Assembly (NCBI RefSeq): GCF_024345535.1
Contig: NZ_JAGQBH010000007.1
Coordinates: 62,001 to 126,000, forward strand
Length of the DNA: 64,000 bases
Reading direction: 5' to 3'
DNA from: Cyanobium sp. N.Huapi 1H5
GTDB lineage: Bacteria; Cyanobacteriota; Cyanobacteriia; PCC-6307; Cyanobiaceae
Below the pieces are notes generated by a model, which was not told the origin of the DNA, searched no databases, and saw only the letters and a program-made list of their open reading frames with translations. Below are positions 44,522 to 52,459 of this stretch, in pieces; the first letter of the stretch is position 1, and each line of letters begins with the position of its first letter. Position numbers and translations under genes: made by a program.

Positions 44522-45304
44522 ATGGCGCACGCTCTCGTCTTCGTACTGGCTCCCGAAGGAGGCCTTCCCGGCGACGGCGCGTCCTGGGAGGACATCCAGG
44601 CGGCCCAGCGCCTGGGCGTCCGCAGCGGCGTCGCCCTGCGCATGTTCCGGGTGCCCGCCGAGGGTCCCCCGAACCTGGACGACCTGGTCAGTTCCGGGCA
44701 GGCCAATGTCAGCGGGGCCGACCCTTTCGAACCGCTGCGCACCAACCCCTGTCCGGAGGAGGCGCCCGCCGCTGCCCCGGTTGATCCCTCTCCGCCGCGG
44801 CGGCTGATCTGTGATGCGGTGGTGCCCCATCTCGAGCCCCGGGCCCTCTGGCTCGGTGCCTACGAGCTCAGCGGCCCGGAGCGGCAGCCGAGTGCCGGCC
44901 ACCCGGCCGAGCGGCTGGGGATCGAGACGGTCCGTTGCCTTGACCAGTTCTCCCTGCGGGAGGCGGACAACGAGACCTGCTGGTTCTATCCCACCGAGAA
45001 CGGTGACTATCTCTGCTGGGAGAACAAGCGCAGCCTCGCCCTCTCCCCCGGCTACCCCGCCGATTCCTGCCTGCAGGAGGGGCCTGTCTCCTATCAGCGC
45101 AGCGACCTGCAGCTGCTCTGGTCGCTGATGGCCGACGACCAGGCCCTGACCTGCGTCGGGCTCACCTACCAGAAACGGCGCATCGAATGGCCGGTCGCCG
45201 CCAGCGACCCGGAACCTTTCGCCACCTGGACCGCGTTCCGGGTCGATGCCATGGCCGATGACACCTACCAGGAACTGGCGAACATCACCGTTTTCCCGAG
45301 CTGA
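44522..45304 (+). CDS. Conserved hypothetical protein
   Basis: The function is unknown. The 260-residue soluble protein has an N-terminal segment (ALVFVLAPEGG), a Pro-rich middle (residues 75-95), and a C-terminal domain with several Trp and Cys residues (NETCWFYPTENGDYLCWENK, PADSCLQEGPVSYQRSDLQL). There is no signal peptide or membrane helix. The ATG at 44522 follows the hli terminator region closely. Some features of the C-terminal half (CWFYPTENGDYLCWENKRS) give the impression of a domain conserved in picocyanobacteria, but I cannot name it. Confidence 0.7.
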   Translation: MAHALVFVLAPEGGLPGDGASWEDIQAAQRLGVRSGVALRMFRVPAEGPPNLDDLVSSGQANVSGADPFEPLRTNPCPEEAPAAAPVDPSPPRRLICDAVVPHLEPRALWLGAYELSGPERQPSAGHPAERLGIETVRCLDQFSLREADNETCWFYPTENGDYLCWENKRSLALSPGYPADSCLQEGPVSYQRSDLQLLWSLMADDQALTCVGLTYQKRRIEWPVAASDPEPFATWTAFRVDAMADDTYQELANITVFPS

Positions 45305-45313
45305 ACGGCGGCC

Positions 45314-45526
45314 TCAGCCGGCCTGCTCGTAGAGCTTCTCCAGCCGCTCGCGGCTGAGGTCGACGTAGAGAACTTCCTCACCATGGGCCGGAGCTTCCGG
45401 GTGGCGCTGGCGCGGCGAGGGGGTTGAGGCGGCGCTGCGCAGGTTCTGGGTCATCAGGGCGAAGGCGCCGCCGGCGATCACCGCGAAGCTCACCCCATAA
45501 ACGATGGGGAACAGGACGTCCAGCAT
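45314..45526 (-). CDS. Small single-helix membrane protein (DUF2973-like)
   Basis: The 70-residue product has one N-terminal helix (MLDVLFPIVYGVSFAVIAGG) and a soluble tail ending EEVLYVDLSRERLEKLYEQA. The layout, with a His-Pro-Glu before the tail strand and the RExLxxLY end, resembles the cyanobacterial DUF2973 family of small thylakoid proteins. The ATG at 45526 is chosen. A near-consensus HLR1 site lies about 25 bases upstream, so light-dependent control by RpaB is likely. A direct role in photosystem assembly or regulation is a guess from size and regulation. Confidence 0.65.
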   Translation of the reverse strand: MLDVLFPIVYGVSFAVIAGGAFALMTQNLRSAASTPSPRQRHPEAPAHGEEVLYVDLSRERLEKLYEQAG

Positions 45527-45550
45527 GGGTCGCTCACTTTTCCCCACAAT

Positions 45551-45568
45551 AATGTAACGATCTGTTAA
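45551..45568 (-). promoter_or_regulatory. HLR1-like (RpaB) site
   Basis: Read on the minus strand, TTAACAGA-TC-GTTACATT matches the HLR1 consensus of paired (G/T)TTACA(T/A)(T/A) repeats two bases apart at 14 of 16 positions; the second repeat is perfect. It lies 25-42 bases before the start of the small membrane protein gene, a position where RpaB usually represses under low light. Confidence 0.65.
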
Positions 45569-45595
45569 CCGTGGCTGTCGCGCGCCCGAACGGGC

Positions 45596-46189
45596 TCAGG
45601 GATTGAGCCATTCCTCCTGCCAGCCGTTGTCGCCCCGCCAGCGGCGTCGCCGGTGGGGGTGACCGGCCAGCTCCAGCAGTTCCACCTGCTGCAACCGCAC
45701 CCTCAGCAGCTCGAAGTGCTCCGGTCGTGGGGCCTCCTCCCCCAGTTCCCTGGGGAACGGTCCCTCGCTCTGGAGGGCTTCCCCCGGCGCCGGCCAGCCC
45801 CACAGGGCCCGTCCCCGGGGGGTGAGGGCCTGCCAGTGGAACGTCAGGGCCCGTTGCTCCTCCTCGCCATCAAGCAGGAGCCGCTGGCCCCGCAGCCGGA
45901 ACTGGCTGCGCGCTCTGGGCAGCAGCCAGCAGAGTTCCACAGGGGCGGTGCCGGCGAGTTCGGCGCTCTTGGCGCTGCGCCGGTCGGTGAGCAGATCGAG
46001 GCTGGCCGCTCCGGCCCAGCAGCGGAACACCAGGGTGCGCACCCGCGGGGTGCCGTCCGCCGCCACACTGGCCAGCTGCAGCCAGCGGGCCTGGGGGGAG
46101 CGGCCCTGCCGCTCCAGGGCGCCGCGCAGCAGCGGCCGCCACGGGGGCAGGGGCTCCCCAGGCGGCGGCGACGGACGGGACTCGGACAT
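45596..46189 (-). CDS. PPOX-class FMN-dependent flavoprotein (alr4036-type)
   Basis: The 197-residue protein belongs to the pyridoxamine-phosphate-oxidase-like split-barrel family. Features are WLQLASVAADGTPRVRTLVF, LLTDRRSAKSAELA (FMN phosphate-binding region) and VELCWLLPRARSQFRLRGQR, as in a cyanobacteria-enriched subgroup known from Anabaena alr4036. It probably binds FMN; the substrate is unknown and it need not make pyridoxal phosphate. The ATG at 46189 is preferred over a GTG three codons upstream. It is 9 bases downstream of the methyltransferase gene on the same strand. Confidence 0.88.
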   Translation of the reverse strand: MSESRPSPPPGEPLPPWRPLLRGALERQGRSPQARWLQLASVAADGTPRVRTLVFRCWAGAASLDLLTDRRSAKSAELAGTAPVELCWLLPRARSQFRLRGQRLLLDGEEEQRALTFHWQALTPRGRALWGWPAPGEALQSEGPFPRELGEEAPRPEHFELLRVRLQQVELLELAGHPHRRRRWRGDNGWQEEWLNP

Positions 46190-46198
46190 CGGCAGCAC

Positions 46199-46852
46199 CT
46201 ACGGCGTCGGTTTTTCAGACACCACAGCGAAGAAGGGATCCCCCTGCCCCCCCAGCCAGCCCATGGGACCCTCGGCCCGGGTCGGCTCGGCGATCAGCAT
46301 CGGCGCCGGCCAGCCCTGGGCCTGCAGCACCCGGCTCACGTAGGCCAGGTGATCCCGGTCGCTGCCGTCGGTCCAGACCTGGGGGGCCTTCTGGAAGAAC
46401 ATCCGGTTCGAGAAGGCCACGATCACCTGGCCGCCGGGGCGCACCACCCGCAGCAGCTCGGCCGCCACCGGCTCAGGCCGCTGCAGGTACTGCCAGCCCG
46501 CCACCATCAGCACCGCATCGACGCTGGCGTCGGCCAGGGGCAGGCGCTGGTCCTGGTTGAGGTTCTGCAGCCAGTGGCGATCGAGGCGGGGATTGGCGGC
46601 CAGCTCGGCCCCGTTGAGGCCATGGCCGATCACCTCCTCGTAGGTGATGTCCTCCGGCAGGTGGCTCACCCAGCTGCTCATCAGATCCAGCACCACCGCG
46701 CAGGGGGGGATCCGCTCCCGGTAGAGCGCCGTCAGCCGGCGGCGGAAGGCGCCGTCGAGGTGCTGCACGAAGCGGGGCTCGGCATAGAAGAGGGTGTCAT
46801 CGGAGCTGTCCAGCTTGCGCCGCTCCGCCTCGTTCAGCACCAACACCGCCAT
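46199..46852 (-). CDS. SAM-dependent methyltransferase
   Basis: The 217-residue protein has a Rossmann-type methyltransferase core. VVLDLMSSWVSHLP occupies the SAM-binding motif I position, NLNQDQRLPLADASVDAVLM matches motifs II and III, and VAAELLRVVRPGGQVIVAFS is the class I post-motif. Motif I lacks the usual Gly-rich signature (DLMSSWVSH instead of DxGxGxG), which is characteristic of a subgroup of these proteins. The substrate is unknown. The ATG at 46852 is chosen; an upstream frame continues into the VOC gene's antisense strand and is not real. It lies 9 bases before the PPOX gene, suggesting an operon. Confidence 0.85.
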   Translation of the reverse strand: MAVLVLNEAERRKLDSSDDTLFYAEPRFVQHLDGAFRRRLTALYRERIPPCAVVLDLMSSWVSHLPEDITYEEVIGHGLNGAELAANPRLDRHWLQNLNQDQRLPLADASVDAVLMVAGWQYLQRPEPVAAELLRVVRPGGQVIVAFSNRMFFQKAPQVWTDGSDRDHLAYVSRVLQAQGWPAPMLIAEPTRAEGPMGWLGGQGDPFFAVVSEKPTP

Positions 46853-46906
46853 GGCCACCGGGGATCCGTTCTGCTGCCATGGTGGCGAGCCGCGGCTGCT
46901 TCCGTC

Positions 46907-47314
46907 ATGACGCCCCCCTCCCCGGCGCCTCCCGTCCCGTCGTCCTTCCTGGTGCTGGCCGCCGATGACCCCGAGCGGCTGGCCGCCTTCTACGGCGCCC
47001 TGCTGGGGACGGACCCGCTGCAGGGATTCAGCCCCAGCCACTGGCGCCTGCTGGGACCGGGGGACCGCCGGCTGGAGATCTACGCCCCCTCCCGGCGGCG
47101 TCCCCGCCCCCGGGGCGAGGGCCGGCTGGCCCTCTGTTTCTCCCGCACGGCGGGCGAGGCCCCGCCCCTGAAGGCGCTCCACGACTGGCTGGCCGTGGTT
47201 CTGGCCCTGGGGGCGGTGGCGGTGGAGCCGCCGCGGCAGGAACCCTTCGGGGCCGAGGCCTGGCTGGCCGATCCGGAGGACAACCGTCTGCTGCTGCTGG
47301 TCAGCGGCGGCTGA
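46907..47314 (+). CDS. VOC (glyoxalase-like) domain protein
   Basis: The 135-residue protein has the VOC fold: FLVLAADDPERLAAFYGALL, then WRLLGPGDRRLEIYAPS, and a second half with LHDWLAVVLALGAVAVEPPR and AWLADPEDNRLLLLV. The DPEGN-like motif near the end is the typical second metal-binding segment; the first-half metal ligands are poorly defined. The function is unknown; such proteins are often lyases, dioxygenases or resistance proteins. It is divergent from the methyltransferase gene (54 bp) and its 3' end overlaps the convergent PfkB gene by 14 bases. Confidence 0.82.
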   Translation: MTPPSPAPPVPSSFLVLAADDPERLAAFYGALLGTDPLQGFSPSHWRLLGPGDRRLEIYAPSRRRPRPRGEGRLALCFSRTAGEAPPLKALHDWLAVVLALGAVAVEPPRQEPFGAEAWLADPEDNRLLLLVSGG

Positions 47315-48176
47315 GCCGCAGCTGACAGGCGTAGGGCCCGCGGCCATCGAGGCAGGCCGAACCGCAGTGGGCGCCCAGGCTGATCGCCTGCCGCAGATCC
47401 CAGCCGGCGGCCAGGGCGGTGGTGACACCGGCGGCGAAGCTGTCGCCGGCGCCGTAGGCATCCCGCACCGGCCCCCTACGGCGGACGGCGGCATAGCGGC
47501 CGCCGGGAACCAGCACCCCGCCCCGCTCGGCCTCGGTGCCGATGGTGAGGGAGGGCGCCGGCTCCAGATCCCCCGGCCGGTAGGCCTCGCCGGGGTCGGC
47601 GGCGCTGCCGATCAGGGCGTCGAGGGTCACGCCCGCCTCCCGCAGGGCCGCCAGCCGGACCCTCGGCGTGGCGACCAGCACCCGGGCCCGCCGCGCCTGC
47701 CGCAGGCCGGCGGCATCGGTGGCGGTGGCGAACACGCCGTCGGTCTGGGCGAGCCGCTCCCAGGGCAACCCATCGGCGGCGGTGGGCATCAGCCGTTCGC
47801 CGATCACCGTGATCGTTCGCTCGCCGCCGCCGTCGATGAAGGTGATCCCGCGCCGGGTCGGGGCTGCCCGCCAGGCGATGTGCAGCTCCAGCCCCAGGCC
47901 CTCGAGCTCTTCGGCGGCTTGGCGCCCGAGGGCGTCATCGCCCAGGGCCGTGAAGAAGGGAACCCGCTCTCCCGTCAGACGGGCCATCTGCACGGCCACC
48001 ACGGCGCCGCCGCCGGCGGGAAGCTCACAGAAGTCGTCGGCGTGGAGGATCTCGCCGGCCGCCGGCAGATGGTCCACGCCGACGAAGCTCACCATCTCCA
48101 CGTGGCCCACCACCGCCAGGGCCAGCGTGGGCAGCTCCGGCAGTGCCTCCAGGGGCAGGGGGACGAGGGGCTCCAT
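47301..48176 (-). CDS. PfkB-family carbohydrate kinase
   Basis: The 291-residue sugar kinase shows the N-terminal substrate region VVGHVEMVSFVGVDHLPAAG, the GG motif (LPAGGGAVVAVQMARL), ALGDDALGRQAAEEL and the C-terminal PfkB signature with the catalytic base in RDAYGAGDSFAAGVTTALAA. It probably phosphorylates a sugar or nucleoside; the specific substrate is not predictable. It starts immediately after the ABC permease stop codon (no gap), so it is part of the ABC exporter transcription unit, an unusual combination. Confidence 0.92.
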   Translation of the reverse strand: MEPLVPLPLEALPELPTLALAVVGHVEMVSFVGVDHLPAAGEILHADDFCELPAGGGAVVAVQMARLTGERVPFFTALGDDALGRQAAEELEGLGLELHIAWRAAPTRRGITFIDGGGERTITVIGERLMPTAADGLPWERLAQTDGVFATATDAAGLRQARRARVLVATPRVRLAALREAGVTLDALIGSAADPGEAYRPGDLEPAPSLTIGTEAERGGVLVPGGRYAAVRRRGPVRDAYGAGDSFAAGVTTALAAGWDLRQAISLGAHCGSACLDGRGPYACQLRLSRR

Positions 48177-48965
48177 TCAGCTGGAGGCGGAGGTGTAGAA
48201 GCGCAGGGCGAAGTTCCAGAACCAGCGGCTCGCCACCACCGAGGCGATGGCCACCGCGCCACCGGCCAGCAGCCAGGGGCCGGAGGCCCGCCCCAGGATC
48301 GCTTCGGCCGGCACGGTGGTGAGGAAGGCCACCGGCACGATGAAGGTGAAGAAGGCCCGCAGGCCGGCCGGGAAGGCGCTCACTGGAAAGCGGCCCGCCA
48401 CCAGCACGCTGCGCAGCACCTCGGTGGCGTTCCAGATCTTCACGAACCAGATGCTGCTGGCCGCCAGCACGAACCAGAGGCTGTACAGGATCATCAGGCT
48501 GGCCACCAGCATCAGGACCGCCCCCAGCAGGGTGAGGGGCGTCGGAGTGGCGCCGGCCTTCCAGGCGGCGTAGCCGATCAGGCCGGCCCCCAGGGCGATG
48601 CCGGGCAGGCCCCAGGGGGAGAAGGTGCGGGCCGAGAGCCAGAACTGGCTGTCGATCGGCTTGAGCAGGACGAAATCGAGGCTGCCCGTGCGCACGTGGG
48701 CCACGATCGTGCTGAGGTTGGGCTGCAGCAGGGTGCTGGTGATCCCCTCCAGCAGGGTGTAGACCCCCAGCACCACCAGGGCCCCTTCCCAGCTCCAGCC
48801 GCCCAGGGACTGGCCGCGCCCGTAGAACAGCGACAGCACGAAGATGCTGCCCATCAGATTGCCGGCCGTGGCCACCAGCTCGATCAGGAAATTGGCCTGG
48901 TACTCCAGCTCGGCCGTCAGCGAGGCGACCCAGAACACCCGCAGGGTGGTGAGGTAGCGGCCCAT
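48177..48965 (-). CDS. ABC-2 type exporter permease (second subunit)
   Basis: The 262-residue membrane protein has six hydrophobic helices and the FWVASLTAELEYQANFLIEL start typical of the ABC-2 permease family COG3694/DUF990. GSLDFVLLKPIDSQFWLSAR is a conserved cytoplasmic loop. With the neighbouring permease and ATPase it forms the tripartite exporter class that includes the Synechocystis methyl-viologen exporter (slr1174/slr0610/slr1149). The ATG at 48965 overlaps the stop of the upstream permease (TGATG). The exported compound is unknown; antibiotics, dyes or sugars are possible. Confidence 0.9.
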   Translation of the reverse strand: MGRYLTTLRVFWVASLTAELEYQANFLIELVATAGNLMGSIFVLSLFYGRGQSLGGWSWEGALVVLGVYTLLEGITSTLLQPNLSTIVAHVRTGSLDFVLLKPIDSQFWLSARTFSPWGLPGIALGAGLIGYAAWKAGATPTPLTLLGAVLMLVASLMILYSLWFVLAASSIWFVKIWNATEVLRSVLVAGRFPVSAFPAGLRAFFTFIVPVAFLTTVPAEAILGRASGPWLLAGGAVAIASVVASRWFWNFALRFYTSASS

Positions 48966-49777
48966 CACGCCCCCATGGCCGAATAGTGGCGCAGGCCCCG
49001 TCGCCACAGCAGCAGGTTGATCGGCAGCAGCAGGGCGGCCCAGGCGGCCATGGCCGCGAAGCTCTGCAGCACCGGCACCGTCTCACCGGCCAGGATCCTG
49101 GCGGGCACATCGACCATGTAGGGGAAAGGGGTCCAGAAGGCGAAGGCCCGGACGCCCTCGGGATAGAGGGCCAGGGGGGCCACCAGCCCGGATAGATAGA
49201 GATAGGGCAGATAGAGGAGGCGCTCCAGGGCGCTGGCCTTCTCGCTCCAGAAGCACACCATCGTCAGTGTGAACTGCATCAGGAAGCGCAGGGCGAAGGC
49301 CGCCAGGGTGGCCAGGACCGCCAGCAGAACCGACGGCAGCGAGGGCCACCAGAAGGCGGCGGGATAGAGAAGGAAGAACAGCCCCACCAGCAGCGCCACG
49401 AAGGGGAGCCGGGTGGCCTGCTCCGAGAGATGGGCGGCCACGTAGCGCCACACCGGGGGCAGGGGCTGGAGCAGGTAGGGCGACAGGCGGCCGTTGAGGT
49501 TGTCCTCCTCGAAGGTGTACATCACCCACACGATCGTGAACTGGCGCACCACGAAGGCCGACAGGAAGTAGCGGGCCAGCTGCAGGGAGTCCATCCCCAG
49601 CCCGCCACCGGCATCGACGGCGCTCCAGAGGCCCAGCATGATGAAGGGCAGCACCCCCGAGAGCGCCCAGAGCACGATCTCGGCCCGGTACTCGAGCATG
49701 TAGGCGTACTGGCTGGAGAGCAGCACGGCGGCGATGCGGCGGGCATGGTCCAGCCGCTGGCGCAGGCCCCCCCTCAT
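48965..49777 (-). CDS. ABC-2 type exporter permease (first subunit)
   Basis: This 270-residue permease has about six helices, with the family feature EYRAEIVLWALSGVLPFIML near the start, FTIVWVMYTFEEDNLNGRLS in the central cytoplasmic loop and a C-terminal region with YPEGVRAFAFWTPFPYMVDV. It corresponds to COG4587. It overlaps the ATPase gene upstream by 4 bases and the second permease downstream by one base, so the three are translationally coupled. Together they should form a heterodimeric permease driven by one ATPase. Confidence 0.9.
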   Translation of the reverse strand: MRGGLRQRLDHARRIAAVLLSSQYAYMLEYRAEIVLWALSGVLPFIMLGLWSAVDAGGGLGMDSLQLARYFLSAFVVRQFTIVWVMYTFEEDNLNGRLSPYLLQPLPPVWRYVAAHLSEQATRLPFVALLVGLFFLLYPAAFWWPSLPSVLLAVLATLAAFALRFLMQFTLTMVCFWSEKASALERLLYLPYLYLSGLVAPLALYPEGVRAFAFWTPFPYMVDVPARILAGETVPVLQSFAAMAAWAALLLPINLLLWRRGLRHYSAMGA

Positions 49778-50757
49778 GCCACGGCCCCCTGGTGGAACAG
49801 CCGGCCGATGATGTCCTCGATCGGCGGGTCGGACACCGACAGATCGACCACGGTCAGGTCGGCCAGCAGGCGTCCAACCTGTTCGGTGAGGCGCTCCCGC
49901 GGGATCAGCAGCCGCACTTCCCGGCCCTCGATGGCCTCCACCTCGCCGTAGCTGGCGAAGGCCTCGGCCCCCAGGGGCGCGTGCAGCTCCAGGCGCACCT
50001 CCCGGCAGGGGGCGAGTCGCTGGGTGAGGGTCTCGAGGCTGCCGTCATAGAAGAGGCGGCCCTCGTGGATCAGCAGCACCCGCGGGCAGAGGGCGGTGAT
50101 GTCGGCCATGTAATGGCTGGTGAGCAGCACGGTGGCCCCGAAGCGGCGGTTGTAGTCGGCCAGGAAGCTGCGCACCCGCGCCTGGGCGTTCACATCCAGC
50201 CCCAGGGTCGGTTCATCGAGGAACAGCACCGCCGGCCGGTGCAGCAGGGCCGCCAGCAGCTCCGCCTTCATCCGCTGGCCGAGGGAGAGCTTGCGCACCG
50301 GGCGGCGCAGTTCGTCCCCCAGCTCGAGCATCTCCGCCAGCTCGGCGATGCGGCGCCGGCTCTCCGCCGGGGGGATGCCGTAGACGGCGGCGTTGACCCG
50401 CAGGGAATCCAGCGGCGGCAGGTCCCAGATCAGCTGCTGCTTCTGGCCCATCACCAGGGTGATCTGGCTGAGGAAGTCCGCCTCCCGGTGCTGGGGCTGG
50501 CAGCCGGCCACCTCCACGCTGCCGCTGGTGGGGTGGATCAGGCCCGTGAGCATCTTGAGGGTGGTGGTCTTGCCGGCGCCATTGGCCCCCAGGAAGCCGA
50601 CGAACTCCCCCGGCTCGATCGAGAAACTCACGTCCCGAACGGCCGCGATCAGGCGCTCGCGGCGGTTCACGAAGTGACGCAGGGTGCCGGCCAGTCCGGG
50701 TTGCTTGTCGGCCACCCGGTAGGTCTTGCCGAGGCCCTGCGCGCGGACGATGGCCAT
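49774..50757 (-). CDS. ABC-2 type exporter ATP-binding protein
   Basis: The 327-residue ATPase has Walker A GANGAGKTT (residues 57-65), the Q-loop in VMGQKQQLIWDL, signature LSLGQRMKAELLAAL, Walker B VLFLDEPTLGLD and the H-loop ATVLLTSHYMAD, followed by a C-terminal domain of about 90 residues typical of COG4586. The start at ATG 50757 gives MAIVRAQGLGKTYRV; an in-frame ATG at 50772 is an alternative. It heads the four-gene run ATPase, permease, permease, PfkB kinase. The ATPase family is the one that energises drug, viologen and antibiotic export. Confidence 0.93.
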   Translation of the reverse strand: MAIVRAQGLGKTYRVADKQPGLAGTLRHFVNRRERLIAAVRDVSFSIEPGEFVGFLGANGAGKTTTLKMLTGLIHPTSGSVEVAGCQPQHREADFLSQITLVMGQKQQLIWDLPPLDSLRVNAAVYGIPPAESRRRIAELAEMLELGDELRRPVRKLSLGQRMKAELLAALLHRPAVLFLDEPTLGLDVNAQARVRSFLADYNRRFGATVLLTSHYMADITALCPRVLLIHEGRLFYDGSLETLTQRLAPCREVRLELHAPLGAEAFASYGEVEAIEGREVRLLIPRERLTEQVGRLLADLTVVDLSVSDPPIEDIIGRLFHQGAVA

Positions 50758-50831
50758 GCGGTCGGGGGCCATGCGGATGGGGGCGGGCAGGCCCACCCTA
50801 TCGACGGCCCCGCCCCGACCGGAGCCGCACC

Positions 50832-51116
50832 TCAGGCGGCCTCCGGGCACCAGCCGGAGCTCCGCTGCAGCGGCTCCAGCCAGCTCGGACAGCGCTGGGT
50901 GAGATGGTCCCCGTGGCAGATCAGGGCCTGATGCCACTGGCAGCTCAGCAGGGGGATGCTGTCGGCGTCGGCGTGGTGACGGAACCACTGGCAGGTGAGG
51001 CAGACGTGCCGGCTGCGGCTGGGGAGCAGCTGCTCCGGCCCCAGATAGGGCCAGGTGTCGCGCTCTTGATCAGGGCGCGGAGCGGGCTCTGGGGCGGGGC
51101 CTGGGGCGGAGGACAT
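50832..51116 (-). CDS. Small Cys-rich conserved cyanobacterial protein
   Basis: The 94-residue product has a Pro-rich N-terminus and a conserved Cys/His domain: CLTCQWFRHH, LLSCQWHQALICHGDHLTQRC and a final CPEAA. Five or more Cys and several His could bind zinc or an iron-sulfur cluster. The ATG at 51116 is chosen because the longer upstream frame shows no conserved sequence and overlaps the region before the transglutaminase gene. The function is unknown. It is divergent from the transglutaminase. Confidence 0.75.
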   Translation of the reverse strand: MSSAPGPAPEPAPRPDQERDTWPYLGPEQLLPSRSRHVCLTCQWFRHHADADSIPLLSCQWHQALICHGDHLTQRCPSWLEPLQRSSGWCPEAA

Positions 51117-51346
51117 GGCCACGGAAAACGGTACGCCTGTACTAGCAGGAATCGGCCCTGCCGGCCAGCGCCGCCCAGCCGCAGCGGCACCGCTGCACAG
51201 TCGCAGCAGGACAGCAGCGGGTCCTCGGTGCTGCGGCCACGCCACCGAACCGGTTCAAGGATTCAGGTTCCAGATCCCCGTCACGGAACCCCGCCCGGGG
51301 AGCCACAATCGACGATCGGGGTCGCGCCGTTCGCCAAGCCTTCGCC

Positions 51347-52174
51347 ATGCTGATCCGGCTCGGTTGCGAACTGACCCTCTCCTGCTGGGCGCCGACCCCG
51401 GTGCTGGCCCTGGTCCATCCCCATGGCAGCCGCCTGGAGGACCGCCGCGGTCCCGAGCGACTGCGGTTGAGCCCGGACCGGATCGCCGAGGTGCTCACGG
51501 ATGCCGACGGCAACCGTGCCTGCCGCTTCGTGGCCTCCACCGGCAGCACCACCCTGGGATTCGAGGTGGTGGTGGCCGACCCGGGCCTTCCCGATCCAGT
51601 GGCGCCGGAGGTGGGGGAGTGTCCGGTGGGGTCGTTGCCGATCGTCACCTACCCCTACCTCAACCCCAGCCGCTACTGCGACACCGATCGCCTCGCGCAG
51701 GTCGCCTGGGGGCGCTTCGGCGGCGTCCGGCCCGGCTGGTCACGGGTGCAGGCCATCTGCGACTGGGTGCACGAGCAGCTCCGCTTCGACTACGGCGCCG
51801 CCCGCAGCGACAAGACCGCCCACGACGCCCTGCGCGAGGGGCGCGGCGTCTGCCGCGACTTCGCCCACCTGGCCATCAGCCTCTGCCGCTGCCTCAACAT
51901 CCCCGCCCGCTACTGCACCGGCTACCTGGGGTACACGGGCACCACGCCCCTGCCCGAACCGATCGACTACTCGGCCTGGTTCGAGGCGTTTCTGGAGGAT
52001 CGCTGGCACGTCTTCGACCCCCGTCACAATCGCCCCCGCATCGGCCGGGTGCTGATCGCCCGGGGGCGGGATGCGGCCGATGTGCCCTTCCTGCGTTCCT
52101 TCGGCGACCACCAGCTCACCGGCTTCCGCGTCATCACCGAAGAGCTGGCCACCCCCGGGTCTCCCTGCCCCTGA
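51347..52174 (+). CDS. Transglutaminase-like protein with Ser at the catalytic His position
   Basis: This 275-residue paralogue of the Anbu-linked transglutaminase shares the core RGVCRDFAHLAISLCRCLNI, PARYCTGYLG and FDPRHNRPRIGRVL. The nucleophile Cys169 and the Asp224 are kept, but the usual His lies in a segment reading IDYSAWFEAF (Ser209) where the paralogue has DFHAWFEAY. It may be catalytically inactive, or use a different base, or belong to a subfamily that normally has Ser here. The gene is alone, with a Cys-rich small protein divergent and the DUF723-like gene downstream; there is no Anbu gene beside it. Confidence 0.88.
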   Translation: MLIRLGCELTLSCWAPTPVLALVHPHGSRLEDRRGPERLRLSPDRIAEVLTDADGNRACRFVASTGSTTLGFEVVVADPGLPDPVAPEVGECPVGSLPIVTYPYLNPSRYCDTDRLAQVAWGRFGGVRPGWSRVQAICDWVHEQLRFDYGAARSDKTAHDALREGRGVCRDFAHLAISLCRCLNIPARYCTGYLGYTGTTPLPEPIDYSAWFEAFLEDRWHVFDPRHNRPRIGRVLIARGRDAADVPFLRSFGDHQLTGFRVITEELATPGSPCP

Positions 52175-52459
52175 CCGCGCTGAAGTGTGGAGAATTCATG
52201 CGCTGGGCCAGCCTGCGGGGCATCGGCGGCAGAATCCCCCTGAGTTCAGGCGCCCTCGAGCCCGTCGAACGGTTCCTGACAACAGTCGCCGACAACAGCC
52301 CCGACAAGGGCCACGACAACAGCCCCAGTCAACCGTTGGCTGGGGCGGCAGCCTGACCCCCGGAGCCCATCGGCCCCGTCCATGGGAACGGGGTTCGGAG
52401 GGCCGTCAACCTGACGCCTTTGATCTGGTTTTTTCTCCCTGACTCACGCGGATCGACCC

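Noticed and set aside
52198..52356. 52-codon frame starting MRWASLRGIGGRIPLSSGAL after the second transglutaminase
   Set aside because: The composition is low-complexity (repeated ACAACAGCCCC units) and there is no recognisable homology or ribosome-binding site; it could be the 3' leader or a recombination scar.
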